NCBI RefSeq assembly: GCF_002631185.1
Contig: NZ_PDNU01000017.1
Coordinates: 62,001-126,000 of the forward strand
Origin: Teichococcus rhizosphaerae
GTDB lineage: Bacteria > Pseudomonadota > Alphaproteobacteria > Acetobacterales > Acetobacteraceae
Reading direction: 5' to 3'
Length of the DNA: 64,000 bases
Shown piece by piece: positions 1 through 8,349 of the stretch (positions within the stretch are counted from its first letter, which is position 1; each line of letters opens with the position of its first letter). Below the pieces are notes generated by a model that saw nothing but the letters and a program-made list of their open reading frames with translations, had not been told where the DNA came from and searched no databases. A program made the position numbers and the translations under genes.

Positions 1-76
1 AGCCGGAGAGGCGGGCGGTCTGCCCCGCGTCGCTGGCGCGCAGCGCGCCGCAGGAATGGGTGCGGTAGGCGTGCAT
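1..76 (-). CDS. aspS: Aspartyl-tRNA synthetase, N-terminal fragment
   Basis: Only the first 25 codons are inside the window; the gene runs off the left edge. Read on the minus strand from the ATG at 76-74, the peptide begins MHAYRTHSCGALRAS and continues DAGQTARLSG. From memory this is the standard opening of bacterial AspS, the start of its anticodon-binding OB fold, where HxCG and GxxVxLxGW are typical. The enzyme charges tRNA-Asp (in many alphaproteobacteria also tRNA-Asn) in the cytoplasm. It is divergent from rnd, with a C-rich repeat tract between them. The identification rests on a short fragment but the match is distinctive. Confidence 0.85.
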   Translation of the reverse strand, partial: MHAYRTHSCGALRASDAGQTARLSG

Positions 77-197
77 CGATGAAAAACCCCGAGGCTCGGA
101 CGGAAAGGGCCGCAGAAGGGGCGCCGGAGGCCCCGGTGTCAAGGGCGGAGCGCATCCTGCGGCCCGGGCGCGGCCGGAAAGCCACGGTGGCGGGCGG

Positions 198-292
198 CCC
201 CTCCGCCTGCCCCTCCGCCTGCCCCTTCCCCTGCCCCTTCCCCTGCCCCTTCCCCTGCCCCTCCCCCTGCCCCTCCCCCTGCCCCTCCCCCG
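198..292. repeat. 12-bp C-rich tandem repeat, about 7.9 copies
   Basis: The intergenic region between aspS and rnd (77-373) is dominated by a 12-bp periodic tract: two units CCCCTCCGCCTG, three CCCCTTCCCCTG, two CCCCTCCCCCTG and a partial copy. The plus strand is almost pure pyrimidine, so the minus strand is a run of G4 blocks and could form a G-quadruplex or triplex. I see no gene in 77-373. Both flanking promoters must lie around this tract. Confidence 0.9.
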
Positions 293-373
293 CCCCGCCA
301 TGCCCCGGGCACCCCTCCGCTTCGGGGGGCAGGCTTTGCGGCTTGCCCCAGCTTCGCTAGAACACTCCACACA

Positions 374-1558
374 ATGAGCCGACGCATCCAGGCGCAGGAC
401 GCCGATCCGATCCTGATCACGACCACCGAGGATCTCGCCGCGCTATGCGACCGGCTGCGGCAGGAGCCGTTCGTCACGGTCGATACCGAGTTCATGCGGG
501 AGCGGACCTATTGGCCCGAGCTGTGCGTGGTGCAACTCGCCGGCGCCGGCGAGGTGGCGGTGATCGACGCGCTGGCGGAGGGGATCGACCTCGCCCCCCT
601 CGGCGCGCTGTTCGCCGACCCGGCCGTGACCAAGGTGTTCCACGCCGCCCGCCAGGACGTGGAGATCTGCATCCTGCGCTTCGGCGCCCCCCCGCGCCCG
701 CTGTTCGACACCCAGGTGGCCGCCATGGTGGCCGGCTTCGGCGACCAGGCGAGCTATGACAGCCTGGTGCGGGCGCTGGCCGGCGCGCAGATCGACAAGG
801 CGCACCGCTTCTCCGACTGGGCCGCGCGCCCCCTGTCCCCGGCCCAGATCAACTACGCCGCCGCCGACGTGACGCATCTGCGCCGCGTCTACACCGCCCT
901 GGTGGAGCGCCTGACGGAGGAGGGGCGCCTGTCCTGGGTGGCCGAGGAGATGGCGGAGCTGACCGACCCCGCCACCTACCGCCAGGACCCCGAAACGGCG
1001 TGGGAGCGCCTCAAGCCCCGCTCCGGCAACCGCCGCTTCCTGGCCGCCGTGCGCGCCGCCGCCGCCTGGCGGGAGCGCGAGGCGCAGCGTGTGAACATCC
1101 CGCGCCAGCGCCTGGTGCGCGACGAGACGCTGCTGGAGATCGCCGCCACCGGCCCGGCCACGGCGGCCGAGCTGTCCCGCGCGCGGGGCATCAGCAAGGG
1201 CTTCGCCGACGGCAAGACCGGCGCCGGGCTGCTGGCGGCGCTCGCCACGGCGCGCGAGCTGCCCGAATCCGCCCTCCCCGAGCCTTCGCGCGATGGCCGC
1301 CAGGGTCCGCCCGCCTCGCCGGCGCTGATCGCGCTGCTGAAGGTGCTGCTGGCGGCCAAGGCGGAGGAGCACCATGTGGCGCCGCGCCTGATCGCCAGCG
1401 CCGACGAGCTGGAGCGGCTGGCCACGGAGGCGGAGCCGCAGATTCCCGCCCTGCATGGCTGGCGGCGCCAGATCTTCGGCCAGGCGGCGCTGGCGCTCAA
1501 GGGCGGGCGGCTGGCCCTCGGCGTCGAGGGCCGCAAGGTGAAGCTGATCCAGAGCTGA
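374..1558 (+). CDS. rnd: Ribonuclease D
   Basis: 3'-5' exoribonuclease that trims the 3' ends of tRNA precursors and other stable RNAs in the cytoplasm. The 394 residues match the family length. The DEDDy catalytic set is visible: D37 and E39 (VDTEF), D95 (ARQDVEI), Y161 and D165 (YAAADVTHL). An HRDC-type helical region follows at roughly 205-290 (WREREAQRVNIPRQRLV), with a second helical part at the C terminus. The ATG at 374 follows a C-rich intergenic tract; no strong Shine-Dalgarno is evident. aspS lies divergently upstream, a pairing I recall from related alphaproteobacteria. The DUF805 gene converges on it, with 6 bp between the stops. Confidence 0.95.
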   Translation: MSRRIQAQDADPILITTTEDLAALCDRLRQEPFVTVDTEFMRERTYWPELCVVQLAGAGEVAVIDALAEGIDLAPLGALFADPAVTKVFHAARQDVEICILRFGAPPRPLFDTQVAAMVAGFGDQASYDSLVRALAGAQIDKAHRFSDWAARPLSPAQINYAAADVTHLRRVYTALVERLTEEGRLSWVAEEMAELTDPATYRQDPETAWERLKPRSGNRRFLAAVRAAAAWREREAQRVNIPRQRLVRDETLLEIAATGPATAAELSRARGISKGFADGKTGAGLLAALATARELPESALPEPSRDGRQGPPASPALIALLKVLLAAKAEEHHVAPRLIASADELERLATEAEPQIPALHGWRRQIFGQAALALKGGRLALGVEGRKVKLIQS

Positions 1559-1564
1559 GCGGGC

Positions 1565-2008
1565 TCAGCCCCGCGCTTCCGGCGGGCCCGCTTCCAGAGG
1601 ATCGGGGCCGTAGCGGTTGGGGCCGCGCTGCCCGTCGCGGCAGAAGAGGCTGAAGAACACCCAGAGCCAGCCGATGACCGGCACCAGCAGCAGCAGGCTC
1701 CACCAGCCGCTGCGGCCCCGGTCGTGCCACCGCCTGGTCATGCCGGCGAAGCCCGGGACCAGGGACAGCCAGGACCATGCCGCGCTGACCGGCCCCGAGA
1801 AGCTGGCGACATAGAACACCGCCTGCCCCTCGGCCGCCTCGGCGGACGGCACGAGGCCGCGGCGGATGCTCCAGCCCGACCAGCCGAACAGCGCGAGATC
1901 GACCGCCAGGGCCAGCAGCTGCAGGCCGATGAGCGGCAGCACATAGGCCAGCCAGAAGCGCCCCAGGGAGATGCGGCCCGAGAAGCTGATCCAGCGCAGA
2001 AGCAACAC
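1565..2008 (-). CDS. DUF805 family inner-membrane protein
   Basis: Small polytopic membrane protein of 147 residues. The opening (LRWISFSGRISLGRFWLAYV) is the family signature: a short amphipathic segment with G-R and R-FW residues, then three or four transmembrane helices, and a C-terminal part ending near RDGQRGPNRYGPDP, also typical (GxxGxNRYGPDP). The biochemical role of DUF805 proteins is not established. The start is GTG at 2008, supported by GGGGAGA 6-7 nt upstream; TTG two codons... at 2005 directly after it is the alternative. It converges on rnd and lies downstream of the acetyltransferase gene on the same strand, 65 bp away. Confidence 0.85.
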   Translation of the reverse strand: MLLLRWISFSGRISLGRFWLAYVLPLIGLQLLALAVDLALFGWSGWSIRRGLVPSAEAAEGQAVFYVASFSGPVSAAWSWLSLVPGFAGMTRRWHDRGRSGWWSLLLLVPVIGWLWVFFSLFCRDGQRGPNRYGPDPLEAGPPEARG

Positions 2009-2073
2009 GTCCGGTCTCCCCAGGGCCGGCCAGGAGGCGGGCCCGGCAATGTGGCGGCCGGGAGGCGGGGCGC

Positions 2074-2547
2074 TCAGGGCCCCGGCGCCGGCACGGGAAT
2101 GTCGTAGTGCAGCACTTCCTCGCGCAGCCCGAGCTTCTCGTAAAGGGCGATGGCCAGGCCGTCGCCATGGTCGGCCTGGACGAAAATGATCCAGGCGCCG
2201 CGCCGCGCGGCGATCCCGCGCAGCCGCCCGACCAGCGCCGTGGCGATGCCGCGCCGCCGCTGCGCCGCCTCCACGGCGAGGTCGTAGATGTAGATCTCAC
2301 GCCGCATGCGCTCGAGCTTGTCGAGCTCATAGGCGACGAGGCCGCCCACCACCCTGCCCGCCTCCTCCGCCACCAGGGCGATGACGTGCTCCCTGGCCAG
2401 CAGGGCCTCCAGATAGGCATCCGGGGGCGGCGTCGCGCCATAGGTTCCAGGGTCCGCGAAGGCCTCGCCGAACAGGGCGTTGAGCTGGCGGGCCAGCGGG
2501 GCATCCCCGGCGGCGAGGCGCCGGATGGCGGCGGCGGGAAAGGGCAT
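2074..2547 (-). CDS. AAC(3)-I-like GNAT N-acetyltransferase
   Basis: GNAT-fold acetyl-CoA-dependent acetyltransferase of 157 residues. Motif A is clear: EIYIYDLAV followed by QRRRGIATALV, the acetyl-CoA pyrophosphate-binding loop. The C-terminal stretch VQADHGDG, ALYEKLGLREEVLHYDI and the upstream FGEAFADPGTY resemble, from memory, the aminoglycoside 3-N-acetyltransferases AAC(3)-Ia/Ib along nearly the whole length; I estimate about half of the positions are identical, which was not computed. The predicted reaction is acetylation of the 3-amino group of gentamicin-type aminoglycosides, but a housekeeping substrate is equally possible for a chromosomal copy. The neighbours are core genes, and there is no integron or transposon around it. 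The class is firm; the substrate is not. Confidence 0.8.
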   Translation of the reverse strand: MPFPAAAIRRLAAGDAPLARQLNALFGEAFADPGTYGATPPPDAYLEALLAREHVIALVAEEAGRVVGGLVAYELDKLERMRREIYIYDLAVEAAQRRRGIATALVGRLRGIAARRGAWIIFVQADHGDGLAIALYEKLGLREEVLHYDIPVPAPGP

Positions 2548-2606
2548 GGCCTGGCCAGCATAAGGGCGGCGGGCATGCCGCGCCGCCTCACATCCCGGCC
2601 AGCCGC

Positions 2607-4124
2607 TCAGCCCGGCGGCGCCACCTGCACGCTGGCCGTGAGGCCCAGCGTGGCGGCCAGCGCCTCCACCCGGCGCTGCACGGAATCGCCGGCAAAGACG
2701 CCGCCGCCCTCCACCAGCCGCAGCGTCAGGGTTTCCTTCTCCCGCACCAGCGCGGTGCCGGCCAGCAGGCCCGGCGTGCCGCCCGAAAGGGTGTAGGCCA
2801 GCCGCAGCGCCGCTCCCAGCACCTCCGCCCGCCGCAGCGTGCCGGCATCGAGCAGCATGCGGGCGGTGCCGAGCCAGGGCGCGTCCAGCTCCGGCTCGTA
2901 GCGGAGCGCCACCACCAGGGCGAGAAAGGCCCGCTCGTGGTGGTCGAGCCCGATGCCGGGCTGGCGCAGCACGCGCAGGAAGGATTGCTCGGCGCGGTAG
3001 TCGGGGTGGTCGTGGCTGCCGATGTCGGACAGCCAGCAGGCGGCCTGGCGCAGCGCCGCCGCATCCGGCGTCTCGGGCGCGAAGAGCGGCGCCGTCCAGC
3101 TGGACAGGGCGGCGGGCAGCGCCGTGTCGCGGCCATAGCGCGCGGCCATCTCGCGCCCGGCGGCCAGCAGCGGATCCTCCCGCCGCACCTCGGGGGACAG
3201 GCGCCGGGCGTACCAGCCCTCGCGCAGGCCGTTGGCGCTGAACACCACGCGGCGGGCGCCGGTGGCGCGCAGCAGGCGGCGCAGCGCCACGGCGGCGAAG
3301 GGCAGGTCCTGCAGCCGCTTGGAGGGGGCGCCGGGCAGCCGCTCCAGGGTGCGGCGGGTGGCCGTCATCAGTACGGCGCAGAGGTCGCGCGCCTCCTCCC
3401 GCCGCAGCACGTAGTGGTGCACGATGGAGAGCGGGTAGGCGGTCTGGGCGATGTGGATCTTGGCGAGCGCCCGCCAGGCGCCGCCGACGAGGTAGAGGTC
3501 GCGGTCCTTGCCATGCGCCAGCCAGGGCAGCCGCGCCAGCTCGGCCTCGGCGATGGCGCGGGCGCGGGCGATCTCGCCGCCCGCCCGGTCGGCCAGGCGG
3601 ATGGCGCCGAGGGGGAGCGACTCCGTGGCGCCGGCGCGGCCCTGGTTCAGCTCCACCACCTCCAGCGAGCCGCCGCCGAGATCGCCCAGGATGCCGTCCG
3701 CCTGGGGGAAGCCCAGCAGCACGCCATCGGCCGAGAAGGCGGCCTCCTCCTCGCCGTGCAGGATGCGGATCGGCACGCCCGGCATGCGCTCGGCCAGGGC
3801 GGCGGCGAAGGCCGGGCCGTTCTCGGCGTCGCGCACCGCGGCGGTGGCCAGCACCTCCAGCGGCGCGGCCCCCATGGCGCGGGCGATGGCGTGGTAGCGC
3901 TCCAGCACCGTCAGCGCCTGGGGAACCGCCTCCTCGTTCAGCCTGCCGGTGTTCTGCAGGCCGCGGCCGAGGCCCAGCACCGCCTTCTCGTTGAAGATGG
4001 CCAGCGGGTTGCGCCCCCGCCCCTCGAACACCACGAGGCGCACCGAGTTGGAGCCGAGATCGACGATGCCGGCCCGGTGGGGATGCGCGAGGCCAAGGCT
4101 GGCATGGCTGTCGGGAAGGTCCAA
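2607..4124 (-). CDS. ppx: Exopolyphosphatase (Ppx/GppA family)
   Basis: Hydrolyses inorganic polyphosphate from its ends, or pppGpp in GppA-type members. The 505-residue protein carries the ASKHA-type N-terminal phosphate-binding motif GIVDLGSNSVRLVVFEG near residue 19, a second motif DLGGGSLEVVEL near residue 148, and a C-terminal HD-like helical domain (SDIGSHDHPDYRAEQ). The start is taken at TTG 4124. The gene is 16 bp downstream of ppk on the same strand, so synthesis and breakdown of polyphosphate are encoded together. Family and context favour Ppx over GppA. Confidence 0.92.
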   Translation of the reverse strand: MDLPDSHASLGLAHPHRAGIVDLGSNSVRLVVFEGRGRNPLAIFNEKAVLGLGRGLQNTGRLNEEAVPQALTVLERYHAIARAMGAAPLEVLATAAVRDAENGPAFAAALAERMPGVPIRILHGEEEAAFSADGVLLGFPQADGILGDLGGGSLEVVELNQGRAGATESLPLGAIRLADRAGGEIARARAIAEAELARLPWLAHGKDRDLYLVGGAWRALAKIHIAQTAYPLSIVHHYVLRREEARDLCAVLMTATRRTLERLPGAPSKRLQDLPFAAVALRRLLRATGARRVVFSANGLREGWYARRLSPEVRREDPLLAAGREMAARYGRDTALPAALSSWTAPLFAPETPDAAALRQAACWLSDIGSHDHPDYRAEQSFLRVLRQPGIGLDHHERAFLALVVALRYEPELDAPWLGTARMLLDAGTLRRAEVLGAALRLAYTLSGGTPGLLAGTALVREKETLTLRLVEGGGVFAGDSVQRRVEALAATLGLTASVQVAPPG

Positions 4125-4140
4125 GCGGAGATCCTCGATG

Positions 4141-6357
4141 TTAGTCCTGGGAGACGCGGTCCTGCCGGCGGCGCGCGGCGGCCCGTCCGGGCGCGCGCTG
4201 CAGGGCGCTGCCCCGGCCGGAAAGGGAGGGGTTGGTCATGAAATACTCATGCGCCGACACGGGTTGCGCCCCCGCCGGCAGGCGGCGCCAGCCGCCATCG
4301 GCGTGGAGCTGCCAGGACTGGGCGGTGTCCCTCAGGTTCACCGCCATGATCTGGTCGACGATCTGGGCGTGCACGGTGGGGTTCTCCACCGGCACCATGG
4401 TCTCCACCCGCCAGTCCATGTTGCGCGCCATCCAGTCGGCCGAGGCGATGTAGACCCGCGCCCGGCGCGAGGGCAGCCGGTGCCCGTTGCCGAAGACGTA
4501 GATGCGCGAATGCTCCAGGAAGCGCCCGACGATGGACTTCACCCGGATGTGGTCGGACAGGCCCGGCACGCCGGGGCGCAGGCAGCAGATGCCGCGCACC
4601 ACGCAATCCACCTTCACCCCCGCCTGGCTGGCGCGGTAGAGCGCGTCGATCAGCTGGTTGTCCACCAGGCTGTTCATCTTGAGCCAGATGTGGGCGGGCT
4701 TGCCTTCCCGCGCGAAGGCGATCTCCTGCTCGATCAGGCCGAGCATGGCGGGGCGGATGGTGAGCGGGGCGAAGGCCAGCTTCTCCATCGTCTCGGGCCG
4801 GGCATAGCCGGTCATGTAGTTGAACAGCTTCTGCGCGTCGCGCGTCAGCGCCGTGTCGGCGGTGAAGAAGCTGAGGTCGGTGTAGATGCGGGCGGTGATG
4901 GGGTGGTAGTTGCCCGTGCCGAAATGCGCGTAGGAGCGCAGCGTGCCGCCCTCGCGCCGCACCACCAGGCTGACCTTGGCGTGGATCTTGAGGTCCACGA
5001 AGCCATAGACCACCTGCACCCCCGCCGCCTCCAGCTCGCGCGCGAGGGCGATGTTGCGCTCCTCGTCGAAGCGGGCCTTCAGCTCCACCATGGCGGTGAC
5101 GGACTTGCCCATCTCCGCCGCCTCGATCAGCGCGCGGGCGATCGGGCTGTCGCGGCTGGTGCGGTAGAGGGTCTGCTTGATGGCCACCACCGAGGGGTCG
5201 CGCGCCGCCTGGCGCAGGAACTGCACCACCACGTCGAAGCTCTCATAGGGGTGGTGGACGACGATGTCCTTGGCGCGGATGGCGGCGAAGCAGTCGCCGC
5301 CGAAATCGAGGATGCGCTCGGGGAAGCGCGGCGTGTAGGGGGTGAAGAGCAGGTCCGGCCGGTCATCGACGATGAGCTGCTTCAGGTCGGCCAGCCCCAG
5401 CAGGCCATCGACCACGAAGATCTCGGCGCGCGGCGCGTCCAGCTCCTCCACCACGAAGTCCACCAGGTCGGCCGCCATGCGCCCGTCGACCGAGAGCTGG
5501 ATGGCGCGGCCGCGGCGGCGGCGCTTCAGCGCGCTCTCATAGGAGCGGACCAGGTCCTCCGCCTCCTCCTCGAACTCCACGTCGGTGTCGCGGATCAGGC
5601 GGAACAGCCCCTGCTCGGCATTGATGAAGCCGGGAAAGAGGCGCGGCAGGAACAGCGTGACCGCGTCCTCCAGCAGCAGGAAGCGGATCGGGCCGGTGCC
5701 GGGGGTGATCTGCGGCGCGTCCTCGGCGGCGGGGAGGCGGATGAAGCGCTCCACCTGGCTGGGCAGCGGCAGCAGGGCGCGCATGGTGCCGCCATCCTCC
5801 TCCCGCACCAGCTTGAAGACCATGCAGAGCGCCAGGTTGCTGATGAAGGGGAAGGGGTGCGCCGGGTCCACCGCCAGCGGCGTCAGCACCGGGAAGACGC
5901 GCTCCAGGAACCAGGTCTCCAGCCAGCCGCGATCCGCCTCCGACAGCTCCTCCACGGCGCAGACCGAGACGCCCGCCTCGCGCGCCTGCTGCCGCAGGCT
6001 GCGCCAGCTCGCCTGCTGCTCCTCGATCAGCGCCGCGGCGCGGGCATGGATGGCGGTGAGCTGCTGCCCCGGCGTCAGCCCGTCCGGCGAGGAGGGAATG
6101 ATGCCCGCCCGCTCCTGCCCCACCAGCCCGGCGACGCGGACCGAATAGAACTCGTCCAGGTTGGAGGCGGAGATGGCCACGAAGCGCAGCCGCTCCAGCA
6201 GCGGGTGGTTCGGGTTGGCCGCCTCCTCCAGCACGCGCTGGTTGAAGTCCAGCCAGGACAGCTCGCGGTTGATGAACCGCTCCGGCGCGTTCATGGCGAT
6301 GGCCGGGCGGGACAGCTCGGCCTGGGCGGAGGCGGGATTGGCGTCGGTGGCGTCCAT
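4141..6357 (-). CDS. ppk: Polyphosphate kinase 1
   Basis: Makes polyphosphate from ATP reversibly, through a phosphohistidine intermediate; peripheral at the inner membrane. The 738 residues fit PPK1. Visible are the N-domain opening [20 protein letters not shown], the KQTLYRTS motif, and the PLD-like motifs [14 protein letters not shown] (first conserved His) and [22 protein letters not shown], then the C-terminal [14 protein letters not shown] and [17 protein letters not shown]. Start at 6357; an internal ATG before [12 protein letters not shown] is an alternative that would remove about 21 residues. hdaA lies 9 bp upstream and ppx 16 bp downstream in the same operon. Confidence 0.96.
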   Translation of the reverse strand: MDATDANPASAQAELSRPAIAMNAPERFINRELSWLDFNQRVLEEAANPNHPLLERLRFVAISASNLDEFYSVRVAGLVGQERAGIIPSSPDGLTPGQQLTAIHARAAALIEEQQASWRSLRQQAREAGVSVCAVEELSEADRGWLETWFLERVFPVLTPLAVDPAHPFPFISNLALCMVFKLVREEDGGTMRALLPLPSQVERFIRLPAAEDAPQITPGTGPIRFLLLEDAVTLFLPRLFPGFINAEQGLFRLIRDTDVEFEEEAEDLVRSYESALKRRRRGRAIQLSVDGRMAADLVDFVVEELDAPRAEIFVVDGLLGLADLKQLIVDDRPDLLFTPYTPRFPERILDFGGDCFAAIRAKDIVVHHPYESFDVVVQFLRQAARDPSVVAIKQTLYRTSRDSPIARALIEAAEMGKSVTAMVELKARFDEERNIALARELEAAGVQVVYGFVDLKIHAKVSLVVRREGGTLRSYAHFGTGNYHPITARIYTDLSFFTADTALTRDAQKLFNYMTGYARPETMEKLAFAPLTIRPAMLGLIEQEIAFAREGKPAHIWLKMNSLVDNQLIDALYRASQAGVKVDCVVRGICCLRPGVPGLSDHIRVKSIVGRFLEHSRIYVFGNGHRLPSRRARVYIASADWMARNMDWRVETMVPVENPTVHAQIVDQIMAVNLRDTAQSWQLHADGGWRRLPAGAQPVSAHEYFMTNPSLSGRGSALQRAPGRAAARRRQDRVSQD

Positions 6358-6366
6358 GGCCCGAGA

Positions 6367-7170
6367 CTACAGCAAGGCCGGCGTGGACAGGGAGGCCGCG
6401 CCCGCGGGTTCCATCGAAACGTCATCGAGAGGTTCGAGGCCGGTCCAGTCGGCCGGCGCCTCGAAGCCCGGCCAGTCGGCGAGCGCCGCGCGGGCCAGCG
6501 CCCGGGTCACGGCGCCGCCGGCCGCCAGCGCCGCGCGGTCCAGCCGGGCGGCGGCGGCGGCGATGGCGCCGGCCTCGCGCGGCAGCCGCGCCAGCAGCCA
6601 TTCCTGCACCGCCTCCGGCACGCGCAGCTGCCGCTCGGCGAAGTGGCGCGCCAGCAGCCGGGCCAGCAGCGCGTCGGACGGCTCGCCGATGCCCACCGCC
6701 GCCGTGGCGCGCAGCCGGCTGGCGAGGTCGGGCAGCGCCACCGGCCAGCGGGCGGGGGGCTGCCGCCCGGCCATCAGCAGCGGCAGGCGCTGCGCGGCGC
6801 AGGCGTTGATCAGGTGGAACAGCGCCGCCTCCTCGGCCACGCAGTCGGCGTCGTCCAGCGCGGTGGGGGCGGGCTCGGGCACGCCGCGCAGCGCCGGGCC
6901 CTGGAGCAGCCGCCAGCCCCGCGCCACCGCCTCCTGCCGCAGCAGGTGCGACTTGCCCACCCCCTCGGGGCCGAACACCGCGAGCCGCTGCGCCGGCCAG
7001 GCCGAGACCCGCGCCAGCCAGGCGCGGGCCTCGGCGTTGGAGCGGTCGGGCATCACCTCGCCCTGGAAGACGGGCGGCAGGTCCAGCGGCAAGGCGAGCT
7101 GGCGCAGCGGCGAGGGCGCCGGGAGGGGTGCGGCGGGAGGAGGCCCGGGGCTGTGCGGGTGGGCGGGCAT
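6367..7170 (-). CDS. hdaA: DnaA-like regulator of replication initiation, HdaA
   Basis: AAA+ relative of DnaA of 267 residues. In Caulobacter HdaA binds the DNA polymerase sliding clamp and promotes DnaA-ATP hydrolysis, limiting re-initiation. The sequence shows a clamp-binding motif QLALPL at residues 24-29 after a Pro/Ala-rich tail, a Walker A loop (FGPEGVGKSHLL), a Walker B-like segment (ALDDADCV), and the DnaA-type lid region ending ALADWPGFEAP. The C-terminal DNA-binding domain of DnaA is absent, as expected for Hda proteins. Its ATG directly follows the stop of the permease gene, indicating translational coupling. Next to ppk this matches the usual alphaproteobacterial order. Confidence 0.88.
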   Translation of the reverse strand: MPAHPHSPGPPPAAPLPAPSPLRQLALPLDLPPVFQGEVMPDRSNAEARAWLARVSAWPAQRLAVFGPEGVGKSHLLRQEAVARGWRLLQGPALRGVPEPAPTALDDADCVAEEAALFHLINACAAQRLPLLMAGRQPPARWPVALPDLASRLRATAAVGIGEPSDALLARLLARHFAERQLRVPEAVQEWLLARLPREAGAIAAAAARLDRAALAAGGAVTRALARAALADWPGFEAPADWTGLEPLDDVSMEPAGAASLSTPALL

Positions 7171-8349
7171 TCACACACCGGTTCGGGGCGGGTCGAGATA
7201 GAGCGGGCTTTCCAGATAGCGCCGCAGCCAGTAGCGCGCCAGCACGCCCAGGGTCGCCGCCATCGGCACCGCCAGCAGCACGCCGAGGAAGCCGAAGGCC
7301 ACGCCGCCCGCGAACAGCGCGAAGATCACCCACACCGCGTGCAGCTCCACCCGGCCGCCGAGCAGGCGGGGATAGATGATGTAGCCCTCGATGACCTGCC
7401 CGGCGACGAAGATGGCGGCCACCAGCCCGACGCCGTTCCAGGTGCCGAACTGACCGATCGCCAGCAGCAGCGCCGTGGCGAGCCCCGTCATCGAGCCGAC
7501 ATAGGGGATGAAGGTGAGGAAGCCCGAGGCCAGACCCACCATCAGCCCCAGCTCCAGCCCCACCGCCGAAAGGCCGATGGCGTAGTAGCCGGCCAGCAGG
7601 GCGCAGCAGAGCAGCTGGCCGCGCATCCAGGCGGACAGCACCCGGTCGGTGTCCCGCGCCAGCTGGCGCAGCGTGGCGGCGGAGCGGCGCGGCAGCCAGC
7701 TCTCGATGCGGCCGATGATGCGCGGCCAGTCCCGCAGCAGGTAGAAGGCCACCACCGGCGTCACCACCACCAGGGTGAACACGCTGAACAGCGCGTAGCC
7801 GCCGCCGATGAGCCGCGTGGCCGAGGTGCCGAGAAAGGAAAGGATGGCGCCGATCTGGCTCACCGCGAGGTCGCGCAGCCGGGTGTCGAAGATCTCCGGC
7901 CCGAAGCGCTCCTCCAGCGCGGTCAGCGCCTCCTGCATCGCCGCGCCGACGCCGGCCACATAGCTCGGCAGCCGCGCCAGCAGCGTGGCCACCTGGGCGA
8001 TGATCAGCGGGTAGAGCAGCAGCAGCGCCAGCAGCGCCAGGGCCATCAGCGCCGTCACCAGCAGCAGCGCCGCCACGCCGCGCCCGAGGCCCAGGCGGTT
8101 CAGCCGGGTGGCGAAGGGGTCGAGGAAATAGGCCACGCAGGCGGCCAGCACGAAAGGCGTCAGGATCGCCGAGAACAGCCACAGCAGGAACAGCGCGGCG
8201 GCCAGCAGGCCGAGCACCATGGTCAGGCGCTGGTTGCGCGTGGCGGTGCGCGGCCCGGCGCGGGGGGGCGGCGGCGGCGGCAGGCGGGGGTCGCGGCGGA
8301 GGGGCGGCGGCGGGTCGGGCAGCTCGGGTCGCGGCGTCATCGCGCTCAT
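7171..8349 (-). CDS. AI-2E family transporter (PerM-like permease)
   Basis: Polytopic inner-membrane protein of 392 residues with about eight helices, including the family's long central amphipathic region (LARLPSYVAGVGAAMQEAL) and the conserved C-terminal stretch FVAGQVIEGYIIYPRLLGGRV followed by AVWVIFALFAGGVAFGFLG. Members range from autoinducer-2 exporters to Na+/H+ antiporters, so the substrate cannot be read from sequence. The N-terminal 50 residues are Pro/Arg-rich and cytoplasmic. Its ATG overlaps the stop of the phosphatidyltransferase gene (ATGA at 8346-8349), and hdaA starts right after its stop, placing it in the middle of a compact operon. Confidence 0.9.
   Translation of the reverse strand: MSAMTPRPELPDPPPPLRRDPRLPPPPPPRAGPRTATRNQRLTMVLGLLAAALFLLWLFSAILTPFVLAACVAYFLDPFATRLNRLGLGRGVAALLLVTALMALALLALLLLYPLIIAQVATLLARLPSYVAGVGAAMQEALTALEERFGPEIFDTRLRDLAVSQIGAILSFLGTSATRLIGGGYALFSVFTLVVVTPVVAFYLLRDWPRIIGRIESWLPRRSAATLRQLARDTDRVLSAWMRGQLLCCALLAGYYAIGLSAVGLELGLMVGLASGFLTFIPYVGSMTGLATALLLAIGQFGTWNGVGLVAAIFVAGQVIEGYIIYPRLLGGRVELHAVWVIFALFAGGVAFGFLGVLLAVPMAATLGVLARYWLRRYLESPLYLDPPRTGV

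Noticed and set aside
43-360. Plus-strand open frame through the C-rich repeat
   Set aside because: Its product is repeated CPFPCPSP from the 12-bp repeat, with no ribosome site; it overlaps the aspS promoter region.
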